DNA of 64,000 nucleotides, taken from contig NC_011144.1 of the NCBI RefSeq assembly GCF_000017265.1, positions 434,001-498,000 of the forward strand, given 5' to 3'. Each line of letters begins with the position of its first letter. Position 1 is the first letter of the stretch. The notes under the pieces were generated by a model, which saw only the letters and a list, made by a program, of their open reading frames with translations, did no database searches and had not been told where the DNA came from. Below are positions 1 to 9,267 of this stretch, piece by piece. This DNA is from Phenylobacterium zucineum HLK1 (lineage in GTDB: Bacteria > Pseudomonadota > Alphaproteobacteria > Caulobacterales > Caulobacteraceae). A program made the translations under genes and the position numbers.

Positions 1-489
1 GTCGACGACCCGCTCCTCGGGCACCTCGCCGTCGAAGGGGCAGCCGAAGGCCACCGAGACGGTCACCGTGACCGGCGGATCCTCCAGGCGGCGGGCCTGC
101 ATGATCGCGCCCAGGGCGTCGATCTGCTCGGCCACCGAGGCGCCCTGGTTGCGGATGCCGAAGCCGTCCGAGGCGCAGACCACCACGTTGGCCTCGTCGC
201 AGGCGGCGGCGACGCAGCGTTCCCAGCCCTTCTGGTTCAGCACGAGGCCGATGCGCGAGCGGCCGGCCGGCTTGGCGCCCGGCGTGTTCAGGGCGGCCAT
301 GATCTCCTCGGCGCCGGCCATCTGCGGCACGCGGCGCGGATTGACGAAGGAGACCACCTCCATGCGGCGGGCGCCGGCGTCCTCGAGCCGGCGGATCATC
401 TCGAGCTTCTGGTCGACCTCGAGCAGGGTCTTCTCGTTCTGCAGCCCGTCGCGGGGCCCGACTTCCACGATCTCGATACGCCGGCTCAT
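1..489 (-). CDS. Hydroxymethylglutaryl-CoA lyase (partial, N-terminal 163 residues)
   Basis: The N-terminal half of an HMG-CoA lyase, which cleaves HMG-CoA to acetoacetate and acetyl-CoA in the last step of leucine degradation. The protein opens with the family signature EVGPRDGLQNE (residues 9-19), where the Arg and Asp of PRDG belong to the metal and substrate site of the DRE-TIM superfamily. Further matches are SFVNPRRVPQMAG and the strand VTVSVAFGCPFDG near the window edge. The C-terminal part with the catalytic Cys loop lies outside the window. The start ATG (489-487) overlaps the stop of the upstream GT39 gene as ATGA, so the two are probably co-transcribed, an unexpected functional pairing. 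The related enzyme isopropylmalate synthase lacks this exact N-terminal signature. Confidence 0.9.
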   Translation of the reverse strand, partial: MSRRIEIVEVGPRDGLQNEKTLLEVDQKLEMIRRLEDAGARRMEVVSFVNPRRVPQMAGAEEIMAALNTPGAKPAGRSRIGLVLNQKGWERCVAAACDEANVVVCASDGFGIRNQGASVAEQIDALGAIMQARRLEDPPVTVTVSVAFGCPFDGEVPEERVVD

Positions 490-2168
490 GGCCTGACCTC
501 CCGCACCACGGTCTGGGGACTGACATAGACGCCGAGGGTCACCTCGTCGCCCTTGGAATAGTTGAGGCCGCGGATCCGGGCCACCTCGCGGGCGGTGACG
601 CCGCGGGCGGCCAGCGCCTGGCGGAACGCCTCGGCCTCGCGCGCCTCGACGATCGCCGGGCGGTTCTCGGCGATGGCCTGGGCGGCCTCGTCGGCGCCGT
701 GCAGCTCGGTGGGCGTGCCGAGCGCGAACACCAGGCTGGGCTCGGCGTAGCCGGCGACGGCCACCGGCGCCTCGGCTACGCCCTGGCGGGGCAGCAGCCG
801 CTGTTCGGACATCACCCGCTCGAGCCGCGCCGAGACCCACAGCGGCCCCAGGCGGGGCACGAGCCCGGCGGCGAGGGCGGCGTGGCCGAGGACGCCGAGC
901 ACCAGGGCGGCCGCCACGCCTCCGCGCGGGGCGCCCTTGATCATCAGATAGCCGCCGACCAGGCCCGCGCCCGAGAGCAGGACCGCGGCGAGGGCCGCGG
1001 CCCAGGCGTCGGCGGCGCCGCCGTAGAGGCTGAGCAGGTAGATGACGCCGACGGCGAGGGCGAGGCCCACCACGACCCCGAGGGCCGCGCCCGCCCAGCG
1101 CAGCCGGGGACCGATCGGCTGGGCCAGGGCGGCGGCGGCCAGCCAGGCCAGGGCGCCGTAGGCCGGCAGCGGATAGTGCGGCAGCTTGGTGGGGGTCAGC
1201 TCGAAGAGCAGCCAGGCGGGGACCAGCCAGGCGATCGCGAACCGCACGCCCGGCTCGGCCCGCCGCGTCCAGGCGACGAAGATGGCGGCCGGCAGCAGCA
1301 GGGTGATCGGGAAGGCGAGGATCGGCGTCAGCAGGGCGTGGTAGCCGGGCGGGGCGCCGTGGGTCTCCTGGCCGCCCGCCAGCTTGGGGGCGAGGTCCGC
1401 GCCGATGGCCTCGGTCCAGAAGCCGCCGTCGGTGGCGACGGTGACGGCGCCGGCCCAGGGTCCGACGATGACGGCGAAGGCGATCAGGCCCCAGTACCAG
1501 CGCAGGCGCGCGATCCAGGCGGGCCGGCGGTCCCAGAGGGCCAGGACGATGAGGGTCAAGGCGACGACCAGCGGCCCCACCGGCCCCTTCACCAGGGCCG
1601 AGAGGGCCAGGCCCGCCCAGAACAGCGGCTCGGCGCTCTTCCCGGCCGGCGGCCCGTCGCGGGCGGCGGCGTAGAGCCGCCCGAGAGCGGCGAGCGCCAG
1701 GGTCACCGTGCCGGCCAGCATGGCGTCGGTCTTGGCGATGAAGGCCTCGGTCGAGAGCAGGAAGGTGGCGCCCAGCAGGGCGCCGGCGGCGAGCCCCGCC
1801 GGCCCGCCGAAGAACGCCGCCGCGCCCCAGGCGCAGGCCGCGGCCGCCAGCATGGCGCCCAGCAGCGAGGGCAGGCGGTAGGCCCAGATCTCGCGCGCCT
1901 CGGGGCTGGAGACCAGCTCGACCGAGGCCGCCTGCATCCAGTGGATCCCGACGGGCTTCTTGAAGCGTGGGTCCTCCTGGAAGCGGATGACGACGAAGTC
2001 GCCGCTCTCCAGCATCTGGGCGGTGGCCTGGGCGAAGCGCGATTCGTCCCGGTCCAGGGGCGGCACGGCCAGGAGGCCGGGCAGGCCGGCCACGAAGGCG
2101 ATGAAGGCGGCCGCGGCCGGGCCGCGCCACCCGCGGCTCCAGTCGGCGATCAGGCGCTCGAGGGTCAT
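486..2168 (-). CDS. ArnT-like GT39 membrane glycosyltransferase
   Basis: A 560-residue integral membrane protein of the dolichyl/undecaprenyl-phosphate-sugar transferase superfamily (PMT/ArnT, GT39). These enzymes move a sugar from a polyprenyl phosphate donor to a lipid or protein acceptor on the periplasmic face. After a first hydrophobic segment (about residues 18-36) comes the loop LDRDESRFAQAT, the acidic D-x-E catalytic motif of GT39/GT83. The motif KKPVGIHWMQ follows, then about ten hydrophobic segments to around residue 450 and a soluble C-terminal domain. Start ATG 2168 was chosen because upstream codons read into ordinary coding of the divergent GT2 gene. That neighbour is a polyprenyl-phosphate sugar synthase type and probably makes the donor. 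The acceptor cannot be told from sequence. Confidence 0.85.
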   Translation of the reverse strand: MTLERLIADWSRGWRGPAAAAFIAFVAGLPGLLAVPPLDRDESRFAQATAQMLESGDFVVIRFQEDPRFKKPVGIHWMQAASVELVSSPEAREIWAYRLPSLLGAMLAAAACAWGAAAFFGGPAGLAAGALLGATFLLSTEAFIAKTDAMLAGTVTLALAALGRLYAAARDGPPAGKSAEPLFWAGLALSALVKGPVGPLVVALTLIVLALWDRRPAWIARLRWYWGLIAFAVIVGPWAGAVTVATDGGFWTEAIGADLAPKLAGGQETHGAPPGYHALLTPILAFPITLLLPAAIFVAWTRRAEPGVRFAIAWLVPAWLLFELTPTKLPHYPLPAYGALAWLAAAALAQPIGPRLRWAGAALGVVVGLALAVGVIYLLSLYGGAADAWAAALAAVLLSGAGLVGGYLMIKGAPRGGVAAALVLGVLGHAALAAGLVPRLGPLWVSARLERVMSEQRLLPRQGVAEAPVAVAGYAEPSLVFALGTPTELHGADEAAQAIAENRPAIVEAREAEAFRQALAARGVTAREVARIRGLNYSKGDEVTLGVYVSPQTVVREVRP

Positions 2169-2268
2169 GGGGCGGTGATAGCACAACCGTCCCGGCGGGG
2201 AGGCTTCCTCGCTTCGCTGGACAAGGGGCGATGGTGGCGCCCGGCCCGGGCTCGCGCTAAGGACGGCC

Positions 2269-2994
2269 ATGGCTCCGCGCCCCGACATCTCCGTGGTGGT
2301 CCCGGTCTTCGACGAGGAGGGGGCGGCGCCGGCCCTGGCGCGGGAGATCGCCGCCGCCTTCCGGGGGCGCGACTTCGAGATCGTGTTCGTGGACGACGCC
2401 AGCCGCGACGGCACCCGCGCGGCCCTGCAGGCGCTGAAGGCCGAGATCCCGCAGCTGAGGCTGGTGGGCCACCGGAAGAACGCCGGCCAGAGCCGGGCCA
2501 TCCGCACCGGCGTGCTGGCGGCCCGCGGCGAGGTGGTGGTCACCCTGGACGGCGACGGCCAGAACGATCCCGCCGACGGGCCCGCGCTGGTCGACGCCCT
2601 GCTGGCCGGACCGCCCGACCTCGCCATGGTCGGCGGCGAGCGGGTCAAGCGCCAGGACAGCCGGGCCAAGAAGATCGCCTCGAAGGTCGGCAACGGGGTG
2701 CGCAAGCGGCTGCTGAAGGACACCGCCAACGACACCGGCTGCGGGCTGAAGGCGTTCCGGCGCGAGGCCTTCCTGCGCCTGCCGTACTTCGACCACATGC
2801 ACCGCTACCTGCCGGCGCTGATGATCCGCGAGGGCTTCCGCTCGGAGTTCCGGCCGGTGAACCACCGCCACCGGCAGACGGGGCGGTCGAAGTACACGAA
2901 CCTCGGCCGGCTGTGGGCCTCGCTCTCGGACCTTGTGGGCGTGATGTGGCTGCAGTCGCGGGCGCGGATCCCCGGCGGCTTCGACGAGCTCTAG
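2269..2994 (+). CDS. GT2 family glycosyltransferase (DPM1-like)
   Basis: A 241-residue soluble GT-A fold glycosyltransferase resembling dolichol/undecaprenyl-phosphate mannosyl- or glucosyltransferases. It shows SVVVPVFDEEG at the N-terminus, the nucleotide-binding FVDDASRDGT, the GHRKNAGQSRAIRTG segment typical of DPM1-like enzymes, the catalytic DGDGQNDP (D-x-D) and RQTGRSKYT near the end. No membrane segments are evident, unlike the longer GtrB type. It is divergent from the GT39 gene about 100 bp away. The likely relationship is donor synthesis here and transfer by the GT39 protein. Sugar identity is unknown. Confidence 0.88.
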   Translation: MAPRPDISVVVPVFDEEGAAPALAREIAAAFRGRDFEIVFVDDASRDGTRAALQALKAEIPQLRLVGHRKNAGQSRAIRTGVLAARGEVVVTLDGDGQNDPADGPALVDALLAGPPDLAMVGGERVKRQDSRAKKIASKVGNGVRKRLLKDTANDTGCGLKAFRREAFLRLPYFDHMHRYLPALMIREGFRSEFRPVNHRHRQTGRSKYTNLGRLWASLSDLVGVMWLQSRARIPGGFDEL

Positions 2995-3116
2995 GTGAGG
3001 GCGCTGAAGATCAGCGTGACCACGGCCAGGTCGAGGAACTTGAAGGCGAATTGCAGCATGGCCGGGTCCGTGGTCGAAGGGTCCGCGAAGGCCCAAGCAA
3101 GACCGGCGCCACGCTG

Positions 3117-3437
3117 ATGGCTCTCTTCTTCGACGCGCGATGGTTCGACGAGCGGCTCTCGGAGCGCGGGCTCTCGCGGGCGGTTCTGGCCGCCGCGGCG
3201 GGGATGAGCCCGGCCGAGGTGGACCTCGTCTTCAAGGACCAGAGGGAACTTTCCGCCCGTGAGGTGGCGGTCTTTGCCGAGCTGCTGGGGGAGACCCCGG
3301 CGACGGTGGCGGACCGGGCGGGGATCTCGACGCCGATCCCCCAGTCGGAAACCCGGCGCGGCGAGGAACGGCTGGCCGAGCTGGAGCGGCGGGTGGCCGA
3401 GCTGGAGGCGCAGGTCGCGCGGCTGCGCGGGGCCTAG
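3117..3437 (+). CDS. Small helix-turn-helix protein with coiled-coil tail
   Basis: A 106-residue protein. Residues about 12-60 contain an XRE/cI-like helix-turn-helix (LSRAVLAAAAGMS then EVDLVFKDQRELSAREVAVFAELL), the alternating pattern of a Cro/C1 repressor domain. Residues about 85-106 form a short heptad coiled coil (LAELERRVAELEAQVARL) that probably drives dimerisation. The start at 3117 precedes the conserved-looking MALFFDARWF. The stop overlaps the stop of the convergent gene at 3434 through a shared CTAG. The regulated genes are unknown. It could also be a small DNA-binding or scaffold protein rather than a classical repressor. Confidence 0.7.
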   Translation: MALFFDARWFDERLSERGLSRAVLAAAAGMSPAEVDLVFKDQRELSAREVAVFAELLGETPATVADRAGISTPIPQSETRRGEERLAELERRVAELEAQVARLRGA

Positions 3438-3757
3438 ACCTCGGTCTTGGCGTTGCGGCCGGCGCGGGCGCGGCGGTCCCTGGAGCCCGACCACTCGACC
3501 TTGTTGTAGGCGCCGCGGGCCTGGTCGATGTGCAGCGGGCCGGCGCGCAGGCCGCGCTTCTGGCCGTCCTGGCCCATCAGCTGGGCGGTGAAGACGGCCG
3601 CGCCGTCGCGTTCGCCGGAATCGGGCCGCGGCTGGGGCCCGACGACCATCGGCAGGGCGGGCGGGCGCGCCTCGGCGACCTCGTCCTGCGGGTCGTTGTC
3701 GGCCTTGATGGCCCGCCCCAGGAGGGTCGTGCGCCGGATGCGTTCAATTCGGGACAT
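3434..3757 (-). CDS. Hypothetical protein, 107 aa
   Basis: I do not recognise a named family. The protein is basic and Arg-rich (MSRIERIRRTTLLGRAIK, then a C-terminal RDRRARAGRNAKTEV). It has a Pro-rich middle, no signal peptide and no membrane segment. Two adjacent ATG codons (3760 and 3757) could start it. It lies 45 bp downstream of phaR on the same strand and could share its transcript. It is convergent with the HTH gene and overlaps its stop by 4 bp. The coding call rests on an open frame, typical codon bias and tight fit between neighbours. Confidence 0.6.
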   Translation of the reverse strand: MSRIERIRRTTLLGRAIKADNDPQDEVAEARPPALPMVVGPQPRPDSGERDGAAVFTAQLMGQDGQKRGLRAGPLHIDQARGAYNKVEWSGSRDRRARAGRNAKTEV

Positions 3758-3802
3758 CATGCACCTTCGACAGCAAACCCCGCGCCAGACTCGGCCCCCA
3801 GT

Positions 3803-4459
3803 TCACTCCTTGGAGGCGAGCTTGTCGATCTGGGCCTGCATCTCCGCCATCTGCTTGCGAAGCTGTGTAAGCGCCTCGTCGGCCGCAGGTTCCGTCCGGG
3901 CGGCCGGGGACGGCTGCGGGGCGGCCGGCGCCGGCTCTTCCGGACGCTGTGCTCCGGGGGGCGCTCCGGTCGGCGTGGCCGCATAGGCGAAGGGCGAGAA
4001 CATCTTCATCGCCCGGTCGAAGAGCTGCAGGTTCTGGCGGATCTGGTCCTCGTAGGCGACCATCCCCGACGGCGTCCCGAGCTGGGCGAACTGGCTGCGC
4101 AGCCGCTCCTGCTGCTGGGCGAAGCTGGCCAGCGACAGCTCGAGGTAGCTCGGCAGGAAGGCCTGCATAGAGTTGCCGTAGAAGCTGATGAGCTGGCGGA
4201 GGAACTGGATCGGCAGCAGGGACTGGCCCTGGCTCTTCTCCTCCTCCTCGAAGATGATCTGGGTGAGGACCGTGCGGGTGATGTCCTCGTTGGTCTTGGC
4301 GTCGTAGACGACGAAGTCGACGCCCTTCTTCACCATGTCCGCCAGGTGCTCGAGCGTGACGTAGCTGGAGGAGGCGGTGTTGTAGAGCCGCCGGTTGGCG
4401 TACTTCTTGATGACGACGCGCTCGCCTTCGGCGCCGCCCGTTTCCTGGGTCTCGGCCAT
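3803..4459 (-). CDS. phaR: Polyhydroxyalkanoate synthesis repressor PhaR
   Basis: A 218-residue PhaR. The N-terminal PHB/PHA accumulation regulator DNA-binding domain is evident in VIKKYANRRLYNTASSSYV and the following LEHLADMVKKGVDFVVYDAK (residues about 16-65). Next come ITRTVLTQIIFEEE and the granule-binding region with LLPIQFLRQLISFYG and a Gln-rich helix, then a Pro/Ala-rich linker and a terminal heptad helix. In known systems PhaR represses phasin and its own genes until PHA granules titrate it. It is divergent from phaA-phaB across about 180 bp, where its own operator might lie. phaC is not in the window. Confidence 0.95.
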   Translation of the reverse strand: MAETQETGGAEGERVVIKKYANRRLYNTASSSYVTLEHLADMVKKGVDFVVYDAKTNEDITRTVLTQIIFEEEEKSQGQSLLPIQFLRQLISFYGNSMQAFLPSYLELSLASFAQQQERLRSQFAQLGTPSGMVAYEDQIRQNLQLFDRAMKMFSPFAYAATPTGAPPGAQRPEEPAPAAPQPSPAARTEPAADEALTQLRKQMAEMQAQIDKLASKE

Positions 4460-4594
4460 TCCTCGCCCTTATGCGCAGGCCGCGGCGCGCGCGGCCTCGT
4501 TCTGCAGCGCAGTATCGCGGATGCGAGCGCATAAGCAAATGACCGAAAGGATTCACAAGCCCGGGGTTGCGGGCCGGCTTCGCCTTGCCGATAG

Positions 4595-5818
<1,224 letters not shown>

Positions 5819-5826
5819 GCGGGAAA

Positions 5827-5847
5827 GGCCGGCGCCTGAGGCCGGCC
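5827..5847 (+). other. Intercistronic hairpin between phaA and phaB
   Basis: A perfect 6-bp GC stem, GGCCGG (5827-5832) with CCGGCC (5842-5847), around a 9-nt loop just after the phaA stop. There is no U-run, so it is more likely an RNA-processing or stability element than a strong terminator. phaB follows with the ribosome site GGGAGGT. Confidence 0.4.
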
Positions 5848-5870
5848 GCCGCCGACTAGGGAGGTGTGGA

Positions 5871-6596
5871 ATGGCCCGTGTGGCTCTCGTGACCGGCGGC
5901 ACGCGCGGCATCGGCCGCGCCATCGTGGAGCGGCTGAAGGCCGACGGGATGAAGGTGGCGGCCGGCTATTCCGGCAACGACGAGGCGGCGGCCGCCTGCG
6001 CCCGGGACCTCGGCGTGATGGTCGTGAAGGGCAACGTCGGGGTGTTCGACGACTGCCGGCGAGCCGTCGGGCAGGTCGAGGCCGAGCTGGGCCCGGTGGA
6101 CGTGCTGGTGAACAACGCCGGCATCACCCGCGACGGCTTCTTCCACAAGATGACCCCCGAGCAGTGGAGCGAGGTCATCCGCGTCAACATGGACTCGCTC
6201 TACAACATGACCCGCCAGGTCATCGAGGGGATGCGCGAGCGCGAGTGGGGCCGGATCGTCAACATCAGCTCGATCAACGGCCAGAAGGGCCAGCTGGGCC
6301 AGACCAACTACTCGGCGGCCAAGGCCGGCGTGATCGGCTTCACCAAGGCCCTGGCGCTGGAGAACGCCCGCAAGGGGGTGACGGTCAACTGCGTGGCCCC
6401 CGGTTACGTGGACACCGAGATGGTGCAGGCGGTGCCGCCCAAGGTGCTGGAGGGAATCATCGCCCAGATCCCGGCGGGCCGGCTCGGCCGGGGCGAGGAG
6501 ATCGCCGATGCGGTCTCGTTCCTCGCGGGCGAGCGCGCCGGCTACGTCAACGGGTCGACGCTTTCGCTGAATGGCGGCCAGTACCTCGTCGGCTGA
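5871..6596 (+). CDS. phaB: Acetoacetyl-CoA reductase
   Basis: A 241-residue short-chain dehydrogenase/reductase that reduces acetoacetyl-CoA to (R)-3-hydroxybutyryl-CoA with NADPH. The Rossmann motif VTGGTRGIG is at residues 7-15, VNNAGITRD at 80-88, the Ser region NISSINGQKG at 131-140 and the catalytic Y147-x3-K151 in NYSAAKAG. The INGQKGQLGQTNYSAAKAG block is characteristic of PhaB rather than FabG. A clear ribosome site (GGGAGGT) precedes the ATG. It is the second gene of the phaAB operon. Confidence 0.95.
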   Translation: MARVALVTGGTRGIGRAIVERLKADGMKVAAGYSGNDEAAAACARDLGVMVVKGNVGVFDDCRRAVGQVEAELGPVDVLVNNAGITRDGFFHKMTPEQWSEVIRVNMDSLYNMTRQVIEGMREREWGRIVNISSINGQKGQLGQTNYSAAKAGVIGFTKALALENARKGVTVNCVAPGYVDTEMVQAVPPKVLEGIIAQIPAGRLGRGEEIADAVSFLAGERAGYVNGSTLSLNGGQYLVG

Positions 6597-6651
6597 GCGC
6601 CTCGGGGGCGTCCAAAAAGCGCCCCGATCCCGGAGCATGTGCTGCGGGATC

Positions 6652-7416
6652 ATGACGGGCGAGCCCACGGCGTCCAGGATTGCGGTTCTCGCGGCGCTGC
6701 TTGCGGCGCTTGCGGCGGGATTCGCAGGCCCCGCGGCGGCGCAGGAGTCCCTGCGCGAGGGCCTCTTCGGCCGCCACGCCGGCTCGGGCCGCCAGGCGCC
6801 GGCCCCGCCGGTGGCCCGCTACGTGGCCGAGGACGGGCGGATGTTCGTCCTGGACCGCACCCAGGGCCGGCCGCTGCTGAAGTTCGAGGACAGCCCCGAG
6901 GTCTGGGCGCTGCAGCCGATGCCGGCGCCGCGCGGCGACGTGATCTACAAGAACGACCTCGGCGAGCCCGTGCTGCGCGCCACGCGGCTGGGCGGCCTGA
7001 CCGTGTTCACCGACGCCCGGCCCCAGGGCACGGCCGCGGCTCTGGCCGGCGACGGCCCGCCCCTGCGGCTGGCCCCCATCGGCCCCCAGGCGCTGCTGGA
7101 GCGGCTGGCGCAGGCGAGCCTGCGGGCCAGCCGCGCCGCGCGCCGGACCATCCTGTTCGAGGCCGAGGCGACCCCCGCCTCCTCGGCGCTGATCGCCGAT
7201 GCGGCGACGGTCACCAGCGTGGCGGTGGTGCGGATGTCGCGCCGCAAGGACGGACGGGCGGTGCTGGCCCAGTTCCGCAAGGTGCTGCTGGTGGAAGGCC
7301 GGCGGCCCGCGGCCGAGATCGAGGACGAGGTGCTGACCATCACCGTCGCCCCGGCCCAGGGCCTCGCCGGGCGGCCGTCGTCCGAGCGGATCGTCAAGGT
7401 CGCGGCGGAGCGGTAG
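6652..7416 (+). CDS. Exported DUF4908-like protein
   Basis: A 254-residue protein with an N-terminal signal peptide (hydrophobic core IAVLAALLAALAAGFAG, probable cleavage after AAAQ). The mature part begins ESLREGLFGRHAG and contains YVAEDGRMFVLDRTQGRPLLKFE and EVWALQPMPAPRGDVIYKND, which look like the DUF4908 family known from Caulobacterales; I make this assignment from memory. No catalytic motif is evident. The start at 6652 was chosen because it places the signal peptide at the N-terminus, whereas the frame is open back to 6571 inside phaB. Function is unknown. It may share the phaAB transcript or have its own promoter in the 55-bp gap. Confidence 0.72.
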   Translation: MTGEPTASRIAVLAALLAALAAGFAGPAAAQESLREGLFGRHAGSGRQAPAPPVARYVAEDGRMFVLDRTQGRPLLKFEDSPEVWALQPMPAPRGDVIYKNDLGEPVLRATRLGGLTVFTDARPQGTAAALAGDGPPLRLAPIGPQALLERLAQASLRASRAARRTILFEAEATPASSALIADAATVTSVAVVRMSRRKDGRAVLAQFRKVLLVEGRRPAAEIEDEVLTITVAPAQGLAGRPSSERIVKVAAER

Positions 7417-7430
7417 GGGGAGGCTCTTAA

Positions 7431-7656
7431 TCCTCCCCCGCAGGGGGAGAATTCTTGGAGCCACGAACGAACACGAACGAACACGAACGGGCGGGACGCC
7501 CGAGACGGTGCGCGAGCGTCGGCTCTGCGTCGGGACACGAAGCGCACGAAGGACGACTTCGCCGTCGTTCGTGTGGGTTCGTGTTTGTTCGTGGCCGATC
7601 TTGCGGCGGGAAGCCCCCTCTGGCCCTTCGGGCCACCTCCCCCTGAGGGGGAGGAC
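7431..7656. repeat. Composite inverted-repeat element with flanking REP-like hairpins
   Basis: The whole gap between the DUF4908-like gene and gloB is a symmetric repeat structure. The outer units are two hairpins with the same core, CTCCCCC/GGGGGAG: about 7433-7449 and 7636-7654. Inside is a 29-bp inverted repeat, 7461-7489 against 7566-7594, with 26 of 29 positions matching and built from reiterations of ACGAAC. A further CTGGCCC-TTC-GGGCCA hairpin sits near 7620-7635. Such elements are frequent, non-coding and multicopy in alphaproteobacterial genomes and could act as bidirectional terminators for the two convergent genes. Small open frames here are artefacts of the repeat. Confidence 0.8.
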
Positions 7657-7665
7657 TAATGAGGC

Positions 7666-8391
7666 TCAGCCCTTGAAGCTGTCCTTGGCGGCGCGGACGT
7701 CGGCGAAGGCGGCCGCGTTCGCGGCGCGCAGGAAGGGGTTGGTGGCCTTCTCGAGGCCGATGGTGGTGGGCACGGTGGGCTCGCCTCGGGCGCGGGCGGC
7801 GAAGACCTCGGTGGCGCGGGCCTTCAGCACGGGATCGTCCCCCAGCGACAGGGCGAAGCGCGCGTTCGCCTCGGTGTATTCGTGGGCGCAGTAGACGCGG
7901 GTGTCGTCGGGCAGGGCGGCGAGGCGCGAGAGGCTGGCCCACATCTGTTCCGGCGTGCCCTCGAACAGCCGCCCGCAGCCCAGGGCGAAGAGGGTGTCGC
8001 CGACGAAGGCGATCCCGTCCTCGGCGTCGTAGTAGGCGACGTGGCCCAGGGTGTGGCCGCCGCTCTCGATCACCCGGAAGCGGGTCTCGCCCAGCAGCAC
8101 TTCGTCGCCCCCCTGGACCTCGCGGTCGAGCGGGGCGATGCGGGTGACCTCCTTGGGCCCCACGACCTTGGCCCCGGTGCGGGCCTTGATCTCCTCGTTG
8201 CCGCCGGCGTGGTCGGGATGCCAGTGGGTGTTGAGGATCAGCGCCAGGGTCCAGCCCAGGCGGTCCAGCTCGCGCAGGATCGCGCCGGCCTCGGGCGTGT
8301 CGACGCAGGCGGCCAGGCCGCTGGCCTCGTCGCGCACGAGGAAGCCGTAGTTGTCGGACAGGCAGGGAAACTGGTGGACGGCGAGGGACAT
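7666..8391 (-). CDS. gloB: Hydroxyacylglutathione hydrolase (glyoxalase II)
   Basis: A 241-residue metallo-beta-lactamase-fold enzyme that hydrolyses S-lactoylglutathione to lactate and glutathione in methylglyoxal detoxification. The metal-binding motif T-HWHPDH-AGG, the GHTLGH second histidine region, the VGDTLFALGCGRLFEG motif and CAHEYTEAN are all characteristic of GloB. The C-terminal glutathione-binding arm is present (NPFLRA). Start ATG 8391 gives the conventional N-terminus MSLAVHQFPCLSDNYGFLV. It is divergent from the methyltransferase gene 75 bp away. Confidence 0.95.
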   Translation of the reverse strand: MSLAVHQFPCLSDNYGFLVRDEASGLAACVDTPEAGAILRELDRLGWTLALILNTHWHPDHAGGNEEIKARTGAKVVGPKEVTRIAPLDREVQGGDEVLLGETRFRVIESGGHTLGHVAYYDAEDGIAFVGDTLFALGCGRLFEGTPEQMWASLSRLAALPDDTRVYCAHEYTEANARFALSLGDDPVLKARATEVFAARARGEPTVPTTIGLEKATNPFLRAANAAAFADVRAAKDSFKG

Positions 8392-8466
8392 CGCGAGGCT
8401 CTCCTGAGAGGCTGCGAACCGGTTTAGGCTGGTCGTGATCCTTCGTCGAGGATAGCCGGGAGTCAG

Positions 8467-9267
8467 ATGCGCAGGGACGTCCTCGAGCTTCGGCGGTTCT
8501 ACGCCTCGGACCTTGGCGGGGCGGCCAGGACCATGGTCCAGCGCAAGCTGGTGGAGGCCTGGGGCGACGCCCGCGGGCTGGACGTGCTGGCCGTGGGCTA
8601 CGGCACGCCCTTCGTCGGGACCTTCCGGCCGGCGGCGCGGCGGGTGGCGGCGGCCATGCCCGCCCAGCAGGGCGTGGAGGTCTGGCCCGCGGGCGGCCGG
8701 AACCTGGCGACCCTGACGCCCGAGGACGCCCTGCCCTTCGCCAACGCCCTGTTCGACCGGATCCTGGTGGTCCACGCCATCGAGGAGAGCGCCGACCCCG
8801 TCGCCCTGCTGCGCGAGGTCTGGCGGGTGCTGGCGCCGTCAGGGCGGGTGATCGTCACCGTCGCCTCGCGCAACGGGATGTGGGCCAACACCGAGAAGAC
8901 GCCCTTCGGCCACGGCCGCCCCTACAGCCGCGCCCAGCTGGCCGAGCTGCTGCGCGAGGCCGAACTGGAGCCCTCGGGCTGGACCCGGGCGCTCTACGTG
9001 CCGCCGGTGGGCTGGATGGCCCGCTGGGCGGAAGGGTTCGAGCAGGCCGGCTCGCGCCTGTGGCCCGGCTTCGCGGGCCTCCTGCTGATGGAGGCGGTGA
9101 AACAGACCTTCGCCGTCAAGCCCAAGGGGGCGCGCGCCAAGGCCAAGGCGGTCCGTCCCGTGCTGGCCCCCAGCCCGGCCGGCGCCGGCGTCGCGGGACG
9201 GGGCCTTGGCGAAGCCGCCGTGAAGGCCCTAGGCTCGGGACCGGAGATCGGGGAGCCCGGCGCATGA
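8467..9267 (+). CDS. Class I SAM-dependent methyltransferase
   Basis: A 266-residue protein of the methyltransferase type 11 group. It has a degenerate SAM motif I (LDVLAVGYGTPFVGTF), LPFANALFDRILVVHAIE as motif II/post-I and LREVWRVLAPSGRVIVTVASRNG as motif III. An Ala/Pro/Lys-rich C-terminal tail of about 40 residues follows. The usual E/DxGxGxG is altered, so activity is uncertain. Its stop overlaps the start of the PII gene (ATGA), implying translational coupling to nitrogen signalling. Substrate is unknown. Confidence 0.8.
   Translation: MRRDVLELRRFYASDLGGAARTMVQRKLVEAWGDARGLDVLAVGYGTPFVGTFRPAARRVAAAMPAQQGVEVWPAGGRNLATLTPEDALPFANALFDRILVVHAIEESADPVALLREVWRVLAPSGRVIVTVASRNGMWANTEKTPFGHGRPYSRAQLAELLREAELEPSGWTRALYVPPVGWMARWAEGFEQAGSRLWPGFAGLLLMEAVKQTFAVKPKGARAKAKAVRPVLAPSPAGAGVAGRGLGEAAVKALGSGPEIGEPGA

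Noticed and set aside
2991..3059. Minus-strand 22-residue hydrophobic peptide (MLQFAFKFLDLAVVTLIFSALT region)
   Set aside because: It has no ribosome site, overlaps the promoter region of the HTH gene and is too short to judge. A short membrane peptide cannot be excluded.
699..3437. Long open frames opposite or out of phase with real genes (for example the 912-residue frame here, and large ones over 22515-24449, 35573-38170 and 57379-60237)
   Set aside because: Very GC-rich coding DNA leaves complementary and shifted frames open. These translate to Arg/Gly/Pro/His-rich sequence without domains, while the other frame has clear family motifs.
7455..7646. Arg-rich 63-residue open frame in the composite repeat
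   Set aside because: The frame is made of the inverted repeat itself (NTNEHE-type translation) and has no family or codon-bias support.
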